DNA of 64,000 bases from Maratus speciosus (lineage: Eukaryota; Arthropoda; Arachnida; Araneae; Salticidae). The stretch spans positions 521,487,451 through 521,551,450 of the forward strand of contig OZ010795.1 of NCBI GenBank assembly GCA_963932465.1, written 5' to 3'. Both the position numbers and the translations under genes were made by a program. Below the pieces are notes generated by a model. The model saw only the letters and a list, made by a program, of their open reading frames with translations. It did not search any database and was not told where the DNA came from. Positions 1 to 11,669 of the stretch are shown one piece after another. Numbering within the stretch: position 1 is the first letter of the stretch; the number at the start of each line of letters is the position of its first letter.

Positions 1-2610
1 TTTCTGTGTCATGGATAAATTATGTTTTTTATTATAAAAAGAGAAAGTTTTTATCTAAGACATAACGAACTTGGGCCACACACTAATAATTCTGTATATT
101 TAATAACATGTACTATTTAATTAATTATATATATTTAATAATAGGCACTAAAAAGTACCTTGTAATAGCAACATTTTGGCTTTTGTTTTTCTTAAAATTT
201 CTCTCAGCTTTTTGGAGTTACAGAACACATGCTAATTGGAAAATTGTAAATTTTCATGCTCATGAAACCCCAAACTTATGCCAAAATAGAAAAATTACAT
301 TTTTCCCCCTTAAACTGTGAAACCAGAAGTAACGCAAAATGGTACATTTTATTTAATTTGTTTACTATGTTTGCATAAGCATCAATTTTTGTATCTTAAA
401 AATTTCATCCTTTGATTATCAAAACTGGTGGAAAAATTAAGCAAGATGCTTGGAGCAATTCCATTTTGTCGACTTGGATTCTTGATGAAGTTATACCGAG
501 CTTGCAAATCCTGCATATAATTTTGATGCATTAAAGATTCTAATTTGATGAGTAATGTGACTTATGTTTTAAACCAAAAAGCAGACAGTGTTCAGCAGCC
601 TCCCAAAACTGTCTGAGGAAAACTTTGTATGCAAAATGTGATTATGTTATTAAATAATAGTCTTGCATATTTTTAATGTACATAATTTGTACTTTTCAAT
701 AAATGGAGCGGCAAACCGCAAACCAACTGAATTGTGTTGCTCTCTTATTGTGTATGTGACCATTTTTATTTCAGCTAATACTGGGCTGCCATTGGCAACC
801 TTTTTTTTTTTCCTTCTACTATTATTTAAAAATAATTGTATATTATTATTGTTTAGAAATAATGATTAAAAGAACCTAAGCAAAATTTAGAAAAAAATAG
901 TTGACTGTGGCAGCCCTGTTATTTTTAAATAAGTCTAAGAGAGTAAGTATTTTAATTTATTAAATATTTATCATCCTTAAACATTGTACAATTTATTATT
1001 AAACATTTCACTTTACGAATTATTATTAAGCGTTCCATTTTTGCGTGGTAAAAAAAACGCAAATTTGTCAAAGGAATGCGAATTTCGTCAAAAGTTCATG
1101 GTAAAAAGTGCAGATTTCAACAAAGAATCGAGATAGAAAAATGTGAATTACGATTGTGGGAAAAGAATTGTGAATATCCTGAAATGATTGCGGGAAAAAA
1201 AATCAAGAATTTCGTCAAAATTTACTGCACTGGGCTAAAAAAAATTGGAACCAGGCTCCTTTTACAAATGTAAAAAAAAAAAAAAAAAATGCTGCAAAAC
1301 GAGAAGAAACTTTAAATATTGTATAAAAATTTTCAGAGGAAAAAATTTACTATATTGAGTTGAAAGACAAACCTTATTCATTTTACGAATGTCAAAAGAT
1401 GGCTGCGAAACACAAAAAACCAACCAACCAACCTCCAGATTAGTTTTAATTTTATGTGCTACGATTTCTCATTTTCAAAGGTTGGCAGGTCTGTTTATTT
1501 TATAAATTTCTTTCTAAAAATATTATTAAGACCGCGGGCGGAGAATTGGTAAGATGCACGTCGCAGACTCTTGAGAAGATCTGCAGATTATTTTTCAACT
1601 TGAGAAAAAAAAGTTTTTAAAATTTTTAAAAAAGAGTCCCAATATTAAGGAATGGTTTGTCTCAAAAACAGTAGATAAACTGATGAGTAAGAGTTCATCT
1701 CTTCCATTCATGGACTAATAACTTTTTTATTTTAACATTCATTTATTCGTATTTCAGTTATTTTATAGATTAATAAAATAACAGTTTTGTTGAGCAATCA
1801 TAAATTGATATCTTTATATCAGTTAATGATTAAAATATTTCACATTTTAATAAATATATATATATTTTTCATTTTCATTAGCTTTTCTTTCATTCATTAG
1901 TTGTCTGTATTAAGCATACCATTCAATAGTACATTTCTTGACTGGGTTTTAATAATGCTTGTAAATGGGGGGAGGGGGGGAATAATATTTTTCTTTTAGT
2001 GGTGTCACTTAGTGGCACTCCACTCTCATATAACTGTTCATTTTTGCTGTTAGCGGCGATATAGGACTCAGGAGGGGCACAGCGTTTTTTTGCAGAAAAC
2101 TTTTAAGAAATTATTAGAGTTCGCAGACAGTTTTACATTTTATCTAAGTCTGCTCGTAGTTCAGAAAGGACCGCTTGCACACAAAGAATATGATAGTTAA
2201 AAAAAAAGTTTTCACAATGGATTTTGCACACAAGGAATGTGATTAGTAAAAAAAAAGTTTTAAAAATGGATTTCGGTTAAAAGAGGTTCTACCGTATTTA
2301 CAAAATGTTTAGCATATAAAAAATAACTCATTATTAAATATAGAGATATCAAGCAATTACTAACCATGAAATAAATATTTTGGGTTTAATAATTTGTAAA
2401 AAATTATTTAAAACATCAGTAGTTTGTGCTTCAGAATTAGTTGTGAAAGTTTAATTCACAAATTTAAGATTTTTTAGATGTAATATACAAAATCTTGATA
2501 ACTGAAATTTTCTTCTATTGGTATGGAAAAGTCCAAATGAGTTAATCTAGCTGCATATGATGGAGATTGATTTTTAAAAGAATTGTGCTTTAAAAATCAG
2601 TAAATTGAAA
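1..2610. other. AT-rich intergenic DNA, no gene seen
   Basis: No open frame above 70 codons has a recognisable domain, and stops are frequent on both strands. Poly-A and poly-T runs are common (for example near 1270 and 800). A short imperfect direct duplication of about 58 bp lies near 2170-2280, with two copies of a 'cacacaaRgaatRtgat' plus A-run unit. A G-run tract sits near 1966-1980. I see nothing else I can name. Confidence 0.7.
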
Positions 2611-2612
2611 TA

Positions 2613-3067
2613 CAGGCAAAGTTCTTTAATCCGCACAAGTTGGGACCAAAGGTTGTGCAGATTATGGAATATTGCAAATTATGGAGTATTATGGATTACA
2701 TCTCATTTTCTTATTTCTGGACACTATTTTAATTCAATATTCAGTATAACATGAAAAGAAAAATATGAAATATAATAATTAATTTTTCGGGACACTATTT
2801 TAATTCCATATTCAGTGTAATATGAAAAGAAAAATGTGAAATATAATAATTAATTTAATATGCTATCTCAAAAAATGCATTTTTCAAATTCTTGTATTAA
2901 AAAATTGATTATATTCACTTTTACATTTAAAATTTTCAGATATTTCTTTTAAAAAATCATTTTTGTATCTAGAATTTGTAAATTTGTTTCATTGTTTACA
3001 TTCATTAAGCAATGCGAATTATAGAAAATTGCGGATTATGGGTGTGCGGATTATAGATCCTTGACTG
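2613..3067. mobile_element. pogo/Tigger-like non-autonomous element, copy 1
   Basis: This 455-bp element is bounded by TA on both sides (2611-2612 and 3068-3069). Its ends are imperfect inverted repeats starting CAGGCAAAG and ending CTTGACTG, each followed inward by a 'taatccgcac' type block. The left subterminal 'ggaccaaaggttgtgc' motif is shared with the element at 4110-4869, so both belong to one family. An approximately 80-bp segment is tandemly duplicated inside (about 2715-2855). There is no transposase frame. CAG ends plus a TA target duplication are typical of Tc1/mariner/pogo MITEs; the exact superfamily is inferred. Confidence 0.75.
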
Positions 3068-3143
3068 TACAATTTTCAAATAACTTATTTCATTTTTTAC
3101 CTTATTTGATGATGTGAAAGTGAAAATATGTCATGATTATCTT

Positions 3144-3245
3144 GGTACTTTTGGTTAGCCGGGCACCAGTGTTATATATAGATATATTGTATATTTACAC
3201 ACATATGTATGTATAACACTGGCACCTGGCTAATCGAAAAGTACC
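3144..3245. mobile_element. GGTACTTTT/GCCGGG family MITE, copy 1
   Basis: This 102-bp element has TIRs of about 33 bp running from GGTACTTTTGGTTAGCC to the matching inverted end at 3213-3245. The middle is a short TA-rich loop. Four copies (one partial) occur within 4.6 kb of each other. There is no coding capacity and no clear target duplication. It would fold into one nearly complete hairpin. Confidence 0.8.
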
Positions 3246-4006
3246 ATTTGTTAAAAGAAAAGGAGAAATGAATTGCTTAAATTGTTACCACTGTTGATAT
3301 GTATCAGCATTACTCACAGACATGCTTTATAATTTAGATAGTAACAATGTGTTTAACTTAATTTGCAAATAGAAAAAATATATATGTATAATTTATTACA
3401 CAGATTTGAATGAACTTAAATAAACCTGCACCAAGTAAAATTTTTATTTCATGCTAATGTCTAAATAAATGCATTAGCAATTTTTTAGAATTAGGGTTTT
3501 AGACAAGAAATATGAATTTTACTCTTCAAAAGTCTAAAAAAGAAATACACAAGAATATTTTAAGTGTGTTCACTTGTGTTTCTGTCTCTCAAAGCTCTTT
3601 GTCTTGTCAACTATGTAACATGGAAAGTTCAAATTTGGCTGAAGTAATAAAGGCTATTGACCCTTTAGTCATAGTTATAGATTGAAAATGTAATGCAAAA
3701 ATATGTCCCCTTCTCCTCTATTTCCGAATCTACTGAAACTAAAATTATGAAAAAATTAGTGGTAGTAGAAATTTATTTAAACTAGCAGGAGAACTGTAGC
3801 AATTACCTTAGCTCACATAGTTTTTGAGAAAATCTCATTTTACCATTACACACAAATTTCACTTTGCTCAACAAGGGAGTTGAGGGGCACTTGAGGTACC
3901 TATCATCATAGAAGTATAAAAGGATTGCTGATAATGAGTTTCGAAAAAAATTGTTAGTAATTAGCCAAGATATTAAGCTTTAAGACTAATGTCAGACGAA
4001 CGTCTA

Positions 4007-4092
4007 TTTGCACGCTTTTTGTCTCAACATGTAACAGAAACACCTGTTAGTGAAGGCGTTTCTGTTACATGTTGAGACAAAAAGCGTGCAAA
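4007..4092. repeat. Near-perfect 39-bp hairpin
   Basis: The arms 4007-4045 and 4054-4092 are inverted copies with a single mismatch, separated by an 8-base loop. It lies immediately upstream of the pogo-like element at 4110 but outside its TA duplication. It could be a very short snapback insertion or a structured RNA; nothing decides between them. Confidence 0.8.
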
Positions 4093-4109
4093 TAAGCAAT
4101 GGATATATA

Positions 4110-4869
4110 CAGTAGACTCCGTAAAATCCGCATATTTTTTCAGATGTAAACAATAAAATCTACAGTTAAATTGCAGGAACTAAATTCAAGATGGGGCCAA
4201 AATCAGTGACTACTGCAATGTTTTTTTTACTAAATTTTTTGCTAATAATTCTCTTTTGGCTATTACGGCTGATTTATTACTAAATAAATTTACATTACTT
4301 TTGATTTTGATATAAATAAGCATATCTATATCAAAAATTCCAGGGTTCAAAATGGAAAAATCCACGAACCGGAACACCATTTTAAAATTATTGTTCGCAG
4401 AAATTTTTTTTTTTAATTATAGACAAATTTATTTCTAAACATACAAAACAGTATAAGAAAAGCATTCAAGACTCTAAATAACAATGAAAAAAATTACTAA
4501 AATGTGAAAAAATAATGACGTATCGATCTTACGATCGCTTTACCACCAGATGGCAGCATAGGGCTTTTGGAATCGAATCGATTTCATCGGTAATAATTTA
4601 ATATTTTTCTAAATTTTTATTTTACATAATTATTTTAATAATTACATACTTTTAAACTAATAAATTATTTTAATATTTTACTTATTTTAATATTTTACTT
4701 ATTTTAATGTTTAACTTTATTGAAAGCATTCATTATAATTTCCCTTGCTTAACTACCAATCAAATTAATGTTTCAAAAATGTAAACAAATCAATGACCAG
4801 AAATCCACAAAATTCTAAAATCCGCGCAACCTCTGGTCCCAAGCTGTGCGGATTTGAGGGAGTCTACTG
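4110..4869. mobile_element. pogo/Tigger-like non-autonomous element, copy 2
   Basis: This 760-bp element has inverted ends CAGTAGACTCC...GGAGTCTACTG and flanking TA (4108-4109, 4870-4871). The inner terminal motif 'ccgcac...ggaccagaggttgcgc' (read inward from the right end) matches the element at 2613-3067. The CAGTAGACTCC type end is characteristic of pogo/Tigger elements. There is no transposase frame; the interior is AT-rich with a short moderately GC block near 4510-4590. Confidence 0.8.
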
Positions 4870-5170
4870 TATCATATTTATTTTCAAAATATCAAGGTTT
4901 TTGATATTTTTATTTTCATACATTTAATATTTATTTTTTAAATGTCGTATTTCTTGATATTTTCATACATCTAATATTTATTTTCAGTCAAAAGAAGTGC
5001 AAATGAATTCAACTGTTATTAAAAATTAGCCCATCCGTAAATAACTAAAAAGAATAGCTTACAAAATATTCTCTGCACTCCAAAAACTAGTTTTGGACTG
5101 TACCTGCAGCTTTCTCATTACCACAACTGTCTTTGAAAAATACCTCCCTAAGCTGTCTTAATTCTTTTTG

Positions 5171-5325
5171 GGTACTTTTCGGTTACCTGGGTGCCATTGT
5201 TATATATGTATGTGTGTATATATATAAAAAATATATGTATATATATATATATATATATGCATATTTACATATATGTATTTTTATAAATATGGAAATATAA
5301 CACTGGCACCCGCCTAATCGAAAAG
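5171..5325. mobile_element. GGTACTTTT/GCCGGG family MITE, copy 2
   Basis: Same family as 3144-3245, with an expanded TA-rich centre (about 5208-5285). Left end GGTACTTTTCGGTTACC; the right inverted end 'ggcacccgcctaatcgaaaag' type is degraded in its last bases. Length 155 bp, the extra coming from microsatellite growth in the loop. Confidence 0.75.
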
Positions 5326-5914
5326 TTTTTATTTACTTCAGTCTAAATTGTACAGTAGGTTAGGGAATGAAAAAGCAGACAAACTTACATTCATGTTCAA
5401 ATTCTTCAATAGAAAAAATAAAAGAAACTTTATTTTGTATTTCAGAATTTGTTGTGTATTTTTATTTATTTTTTAAACTGAATCCTGCATTCTGTGTTTT
5501 GATGAGTGAAAAAGCAACTTTTACAGAAGATTGTTTATGTTTTCAATTATTTGATCATAAATTTTGCAAGAAAAAATAAAAAAAGATAGTTAGAATATTG
5601 TTTTATTATGTTTTCATGCTAAATGTAATATGTTTTAGATTCAAATTTATATTAAGTCTAAAAATCTTTAGAATCAGCAGTAAGCTGACAAGTTTGAAAA
5701 TATCGGATACATCAAAATATCGGATATTTTTTATATTTTCGAAAATATCACGATATTTACGAACCCTGGGTTATAAAAACACGGATGGCGTACTCTATGC
5801 GACATCAGCTTTTAAAACCTAGATAACATTTTAAAATGATATATTTGTGTAATGCAATGCCCAGTAGCAATATAAGAGTAATAAACGTCAAATTGTTAAA
5901 AATAAACTAATGTA

Positions 5915-6014
5915 GGTACTTTTTGGTTAGCCGGGTACCAGTGTTATCTATACAAATATATATATATGTATGTGTGTGTATATAACACTGGCACCCGGCT
6001 AACCGAAAAGTATC
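5915..6014. mobile_element. GGTACTTTT/GCCGGG family MITE, copy 3
   Basis: A 100-bp copy with both TIRs well kept and a TA/TG-rich loop of about 35 bp. It has the same orientation-neutral hairpin architecture as copies 1 and 2. No clear target duplication. Confidence 0.8.
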
Positions 6015-6391
6015 CTAATTTAACTAGTATTAATAGCATAATTACTTTGGGATTCATGACCAGTTTGCATTGAGTGCCACTCTCAATAAGCCACCTGGGT
6101 CTTTAAAGGTTAATTAAACACTTATCTGGAAAAAAAGCAGCACAGACCAAGGCGGCATAGCAACTTTCTTTTGAAGCGCACTTAGCACAGTGCCAAGTTT
6201 AAACTTTGAACAAGATCAATTAATATATTTACAGAACCTTCCGTGCGCAAGTAATACTCACACTTGACAGATTATTAAAAAAGTTTTACTTACATAGGCA
6301 ATACTTTCTTAGAAGCACAATCTAATGCACGGCTGAAATGGCACTGTGCACAAGACTGTCCCACTGAGTTATTGCCTTTATTGATGCTTAA

Positions 6392-6593
6392 CACTATTTC
6401 TACCAGTGTCAAGTAACACCTTTTTAAAATTTGGATTCATGATTATTTTGCTTGCAGTTTTTTACTGTAATAAGCATAAAAAAGTCTTCAATATTAAAAA
6501 TGATTTGTAATTGTTTCAAACTAAAAATTACAAATGGAAAATTGTAAATCGAAAACTTTTATAAGGTGTCATTTGATACTGGTAGAAATAGTG
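6392..6593. mobile_element. piggyBac-like MITE with TTAA target duplication
   Basis: This 202-bp element has TTAA immediately outside both ends (6388-6391 and 6594-6597). The terminal inverted repeats begin CACTATTTCTACCAGTG on the left and are mirrored on the right (GATACTGGTAGAAATAGTG), with further similarity inward ('aacacctttt' against 'aaaggtgt'). TTAA duplications are the hallmark of piggyBac-type elements, though Kolobok and Sola3 also use TTAA. No coding capacity. Confidence 0.75.
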
Positions 6594-7281
6594 TTAAGCA
6601 CATACTGTCTTTCATCTTCAGTTATTATGTCCTGAAATAGATTTGTCTGTCACGCCTTCCTCCAGTGACAACTCCCCTGTAGTAATGAAAGCTTCTTGTC
6701 TGGGGCGTACACATTCTCTACTTTCTGAATCGAATATTCCAAGTTTTTCTTTTGTTAGATGCAATTACAGAAGAGAAAGAAATAAAAATTATCAAAGTGC
6801 AAATTTATAAAACAAAATCAAAACAAGAAATATATAGTATATAGATGCCTACAACTGAAATTAATAAAGAAAATCTAAGTGCCCTTTTCCACACCACCTT
6901 ACATTAAGACCAGAAAACTATTCAATAATGTTTATTAAGGCTCGGTCTTAAATGTTTGAGGTAGGGCACACAGGCGCGTTTTTTTTAATGTGGTATCGCC
7001 AGTAGCCATAGTCCACCAAAAAAAAAAAAAAAAAAAAGGAACCAAAGAAAAAAAAATGTTAATCCAAAAACATAGTAAGTAAGATATTACAGCTCTTATA
7101 GAACACAATTTTTAATGAATGGATACATGGTAGATTCTTCATCTTCAGTGACATAACTGGGAGAGGGACCCGGCTGCCAGAATGAAAGGCGAAGAAAGTG
7201 CCAAATGAAGATTGTTGCTAGATACAAAATTGTATATACCATAATTTATGGCACATGTATATAGACATATATATGTATATA

Positions 7282-7745
7282 CAGTAGAAGATCTTTATAA
7301 CGCAAACCTAAAAATGCAAGGTTGTGCGTTATATGGATCACATCATTAAATTCACCTTGTAAACATGGCCAAATATGTCTGAAACATATCAAAATACATT
7401 AGAATATCTTTATACTGCATTCCTTGTTACCAAGAGTTATCCAAACTATAAAGTTTTGCATAATATAGGTCAGGCATTGAAAAATTTACTTTATAAACAT
7501 GATCCAAATATAACTGACACAACAATCCCTTATATTAGACATTTTCAAAAATGTGTATTGTAATAATAGCATTTTTTTTTTTTCAGTAAAAAGGTCTTAA
7601 ATTAGAAGATAAAGTTGAACTAATGTATCAAATTGAGTCCTCTAGAGAGTAGCAATATTTTACAATGTGAAAATGCAGGTGCTTTTTAACTGCAAAAGTC
7701 ATTGTTTACATCTGAGAAGTTGTGCGTTATAAAGATCTTCTACTG
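7282..7745. mobile_element. Tc1/mariner/pogo-like MITE with CAGTAGAAG ends
   Basis: This 464-bp element has near-perfect TIRs CAGTAGAAGATCTTTATAAC at the left and its inverse at the right (ending 7745), with TA on both sides. Both ends also carry a second 'gttgtgcgttat' block. A 62-codon open frame lies inside but matches nothing I know. The right flank begins exactly at the inner edge of a GGTACTTTT-family TIR, so it probably inserted into the TA-rich loop of that older MITE. Confidence 0.8.
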
Positions 7746-7779
7746 TATAACACTGGTGCCCGGCTAACCGAAAAGTACC
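7746..7779. mobile_element. GGTACTTTT/GCCGGG family MITE, right half only
   Basis: This is the complete right TIR of the family seen at 3144, 5171 and 5915. No left TIR can be found before 7282, although the TA-rich DNA there could be part of the old loop. It is a truncated host copy split by the CAGTAGAAG element. Confidence 0.7.
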
Positions 7780-8099
7780 ATTTAGTATTTAAAAATGGGT
7801 GAGATTAATAACAAATTACAAAGAAAATATGTCATTCATTCTGAGAATATATTTACTTTTAATCTCTGTACTACATTCTTTAAGTTAACCAATGAGAGAA
7901 GCCAAAAAAAAAAACTAGAAAACAGGAATTCTGCTTTTTCAGAATTTAGTGTCGCCCCCGATGAAAAGAAAATATATGTATATATAAATAGTTACAAAAC
8001 ATATTTAAATTTTAAGACTTAAAGCACAACACTTTTATTTTATGTAAAATGACGTCATTTGCATCCGCTTAAGAATTCCACATTTACAATCCACTCTTA

Positions 8100-8745
8100 A
8101 ACATCTACAGTAAAGTATGTATAGGATGTCACTATCACAAAATAATACACAAATGCAGCAAAAAGATGCCGTCATTTTTTGCCGTCAAACTTGACAAAAA
8201 ACGGCTATCTAATGATTCACAGGCCTTCATTTGTTTGTAAAATTAATATAGATAACTTAAAATTAAATATAGTTTATAATAGCTCCATGTTTTAATAAAA
8301 ATTATTTGTTTATATTTTTTCAAAATAGCACGTATTTTAATTACATTTTCTTTCGCTTGTTATGAGAAAATGGCAACAAAAAGATATCTAATTGCTATTT
8401 TTCAACTATTTTCCCTTTACTTTCTACATAAATGGAGTACTTGAGTTGCCAAAATTAAACAAATGGTGCTAAAAACTACAAAAAAAAAAATTAATATTTC
8501 AAAAATCAATGAAGATATATTTTTCAAACAAATTGCATTTTAAAGTACTGTTTTTTCCAATACGACGGTATAAAAATTGAAAATGTGCGAGGCTTAGAAA
8601 TTAAAAAAAAAATGCTATAGAGTATTTAATTGTACAATGATACATCTGCTTTGTTTATTGCTGGGTTCTGTAAGGTAACGTTATTTTTTTTACACAAAAT
8701 AAGCTGGGAGAAAGAAATAGCATATCGTACCGGGGGTTAAAAAAA
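8100..8745 (-). repeat. Dispersed repeat, inverted copy of 61,515-62,110
   Basis: Read on the minus strand this 0.65-kb segment aligns with 61,515-62,110: the 'cccccggtac' start, 'ataacgttacctt', 'gcaatttgtttga', 'tgtagttttt', 'ggagctattataaactata' and the closing 'tgtgtattatttcg' all appear in the same order. Divergence with several indels indicates age. No terminal repeats or frame are seen; the family is unrecognised. Confidence 0.65.
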
Positions 8746-9865
8746 AACATGCTAATATATGAGTTATTAAATAAATAATGTAAAGTAATGTATTGATTAA
8801 AAATTATAGAAAAATTAAAGTTAAATATCTTATCTATATTCAACAAACATGAAGAAACATAATTGTATAAAGAAGTAAATAAATTATTAAAAGAATGAAA
8901 AGGGACTTAGTTAGGCGAATGTTTATTTAACAAAGTGCAAGTTCGCAAAAAGAAAAAACGCCAACTTTGAAGATGCTTTCTGAAAAATCGCCTGTTTTAT
9001 TAAAAATTGAGGTTTCATTAGTATATATTTGTAAGGAAACTTGCCAATTTCATGCATTAGAATGATTTTAAAAGTGTATCAGGAAATAAGCAGTCATAAA
9101 TGTCATTTTCATCTCAATATAACGAAATTCGTAAACATTTTCAGATTAGTTCAAGCATCTTACTAGACGTACAGGTTGAAAAAAATAAGATATATAAATA
9201 AAACGGTGGCTTTCTGGTATAATTATAAAACCTAAAACATTTTTCTTACCCGCTACAACAAGCAGAAACATTTCTTGAGTTCTTGTATTCTTCTCATGAA
9301 ATTTAAAAAAATAGTTATTCGTTAAATAAAATGAAACCTATGGCCAAAGAGCCATATCTGCTTTCCAGTTGGAAATAACATATGGATCATCTAGTATATT
9401 GTCTATTATTATCCCTAATAAACCCCAGTATCTCTAAATAATCTTGTTTCGCAACAGAACGTAAGTTCTGTGCATATACAGATAAAAATTCATTTGTTTT
9501 TCAATACATATGATAGATTGCTATGGAGTTTCACATATAAACACGCGTTTAAATGCCTCGTTTCTGCCAACCACAAGTTGAGTTATCTAGACACAAGCTC
9601 ATTTGTTTACCAACATGCACATTATCTATTAAAAAGAATATCAGTCTAAAAACTTAATGAAATATAAAGAACACATAAAAGGCCAATATTAGAAAACGTT
9701 TATTTTTCAGTATAATAACATTATACAGAACTTTTTTCATTTTTCTTTCTAAAGAAAATTTCGAAATTTTTTTTAACTTCTGGTTTCTGAGGCTTTAGGG
9801 GTCAGAGATCCCGTAAACCATCTTATACAAAATGTCTGTCTCTCCGCCCGTATATTCATGTGTCT
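8746..9865. other. AT-rich DNA, no gene seen
   Basis: No long open frame, RNA gene or recognisable repeat in this stretch. Confidence 0.6.
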
Positions 9866-9867
9866 TC

Positions 9868-10472
9868 TTTTTCAATTCCTACTATTAGTGCACACTCTCC
9901 CTATATTTATTTATTTATTTATTTACATATATATATATATTGCTCAAATTTTCAATCGTTAATAAAATACTTATTATTCATCCTATCAAGTTGAAATAAA
10001 TTTTTTTTAAACTTGTACTGGATGACAATTGATGTTAATACAGTTTTTTGAAATTTTAATTCATTAATTCCATTTTAATTAATAAATTTTAGTTTTACAT
10101 GGGAGACAAGATTGCAGTCATTGGTTATTGAAGCATTTAATGCATCTTCATATCTATAAGGGGAGGTTACCATAGGTGGGATCCTGTTCTGTCGCCAAAT
10201 ACTGCCAAGTTTGTCGCCAACTTGGCGATATATCGCCAAATTTGGCGACCAAAACGAGTCGCCAAAAGTTACGCTAACTTGGCGATATCGCTAATATTTC
10301 GCCAAAATTCCCATAGACTTCCATTGTAAACCTACTTGCTTACAGAAAATGAACAAATTGAGATATTTTAATGCAACAAAAATTAATATTAGCTTAAGGG
10401 ATTATACTAAATTTTTCTTTGATGAGCTAAGTAGGAATTGACTTTAAAAACAAAATTTTTATATTACTTGTT
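9868..10472 (+). repeat. 600-bp direct duplication, copy 1, with GCCAA/TTGGC core
   Basis: Aligns almost throughout with 11,074-11,668 in the same orientation (beginning 'ttcaattcctactattag', ending 'aaatttttatattacttgt'). It contains a block at about 10,190-10,310 in which the short palindromic words TTGGCGATATATCGCCAA and CGCCAA repeat every 15-20 bases. The same block recurs at 56,630-56,830. The core therefore looks like a dispersed non-autonomous element, duplicated here with flanking DNA. Confidence 0.7.
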
Positions 10473-11073
10473 ATCGTTGTAAACTGTATGAATTATGCAT
10501 GTAATTTAACCATTTTATCGGTAAGTGTTTAGGTATGGCCACCAAGTCCTCCTTGAATTAGGAAAATATTTTGCCCTAGGGGGCGCTCTAATAGCCATGT
10601 TTGTGCCATTTTAATTATTGTACCATCGAAAAGTGCATGCAGTTATGCATAGAATTGAAGTAAATTTCATGTGAATGTTTTTAGCTACGCTCATCTGATC
10701 TCACTTGAATTTGGTAAACAGTCAACATGAAAGGGTTGCTGTAATTGCTATTTTTCTCGATTTTTCATAGTTCTATTGTACATCGGCTGTTCACGCAACG
10801 AGCAATTCGTATCGAGCTAAGTTTGCGATTCACAACAGCTGATGCACAACATAATAACGAAAAATAATTGATTTTATTAAACATTACGACTGACATTAAC
10901 TCGTTTTTACTCCGATTTATAAAACGAAGCGGAAACCTGGGATGAAAATCATAATTGGTGTAATATCGAAGTAATAACACTTAAAGTATTAACATTTGTA
11001 ACAATATTAACATGTATGAGAAAGCTAAAAGTTTTGGTATTGGCACATTCCACTCGTTTGTTTATCCTTACAC

Positions 11074-11668
11074 TCATTCAATTCCTACTATTAGTTCACA
11101 TTCTCCCTATATTTATTTATTTATTTATATATCTTGTTCAAATTTTCAATCGTTAATAAAATACTTATTATTCATCCTATCAAGTTGAAATGATTTTTTT
11201 AAACTTGTGCTGGATTACAATTAATGTTAATACAGTTTTTTCAAATATTAATTCATTAATTAAATTTTAATTAATTAATTTTAGTTTTACATGGGACACA
11301 AGATAGCGTCCATTGGTTATTGAAGCATTTAATGCATCTTCATATCTATAAAGGGGTTTACCATAGGGGGACCCTGTTCTGTCACCAAATACCGCCAAGT
11401 ATGTCGCCAACTTGGCGATATATTTGCCAAATTTGGAGACAAAAATGAGTCGCCAAAAGTGACACCAACTTGGCAATATCTCTAATATTTCGCCAAATTC
11501 CCATAAAGTTCGATAGTAAACCTACTTGCTTATAGAAAATCAACAAATTGAGATATTTTAATGCAACAAAAACTAATATTAGCTTAAGGGATTATATTAA
11601 ATTTTTCTTTGAGACCTAAATAGGAAGTGACTTTAAAAACAAAATTTTTATATTACTTGTTTATTATC
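11074..11668 (+). repeat. 600-bp direct duplication, copy 2, with GCCAA/TTGGC core
   Basis: Second copy of the 9,868-10,472 segment, about 600 bp downstream and in direct orientation, with scattered substitutions and small indels. The GCCAA core is at about 11,385-11,500 and is slightly more decayed (for example 'tatttgccaaatttggaga'). Confidence 0.7.
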
Positions 11669-11669
11669 T

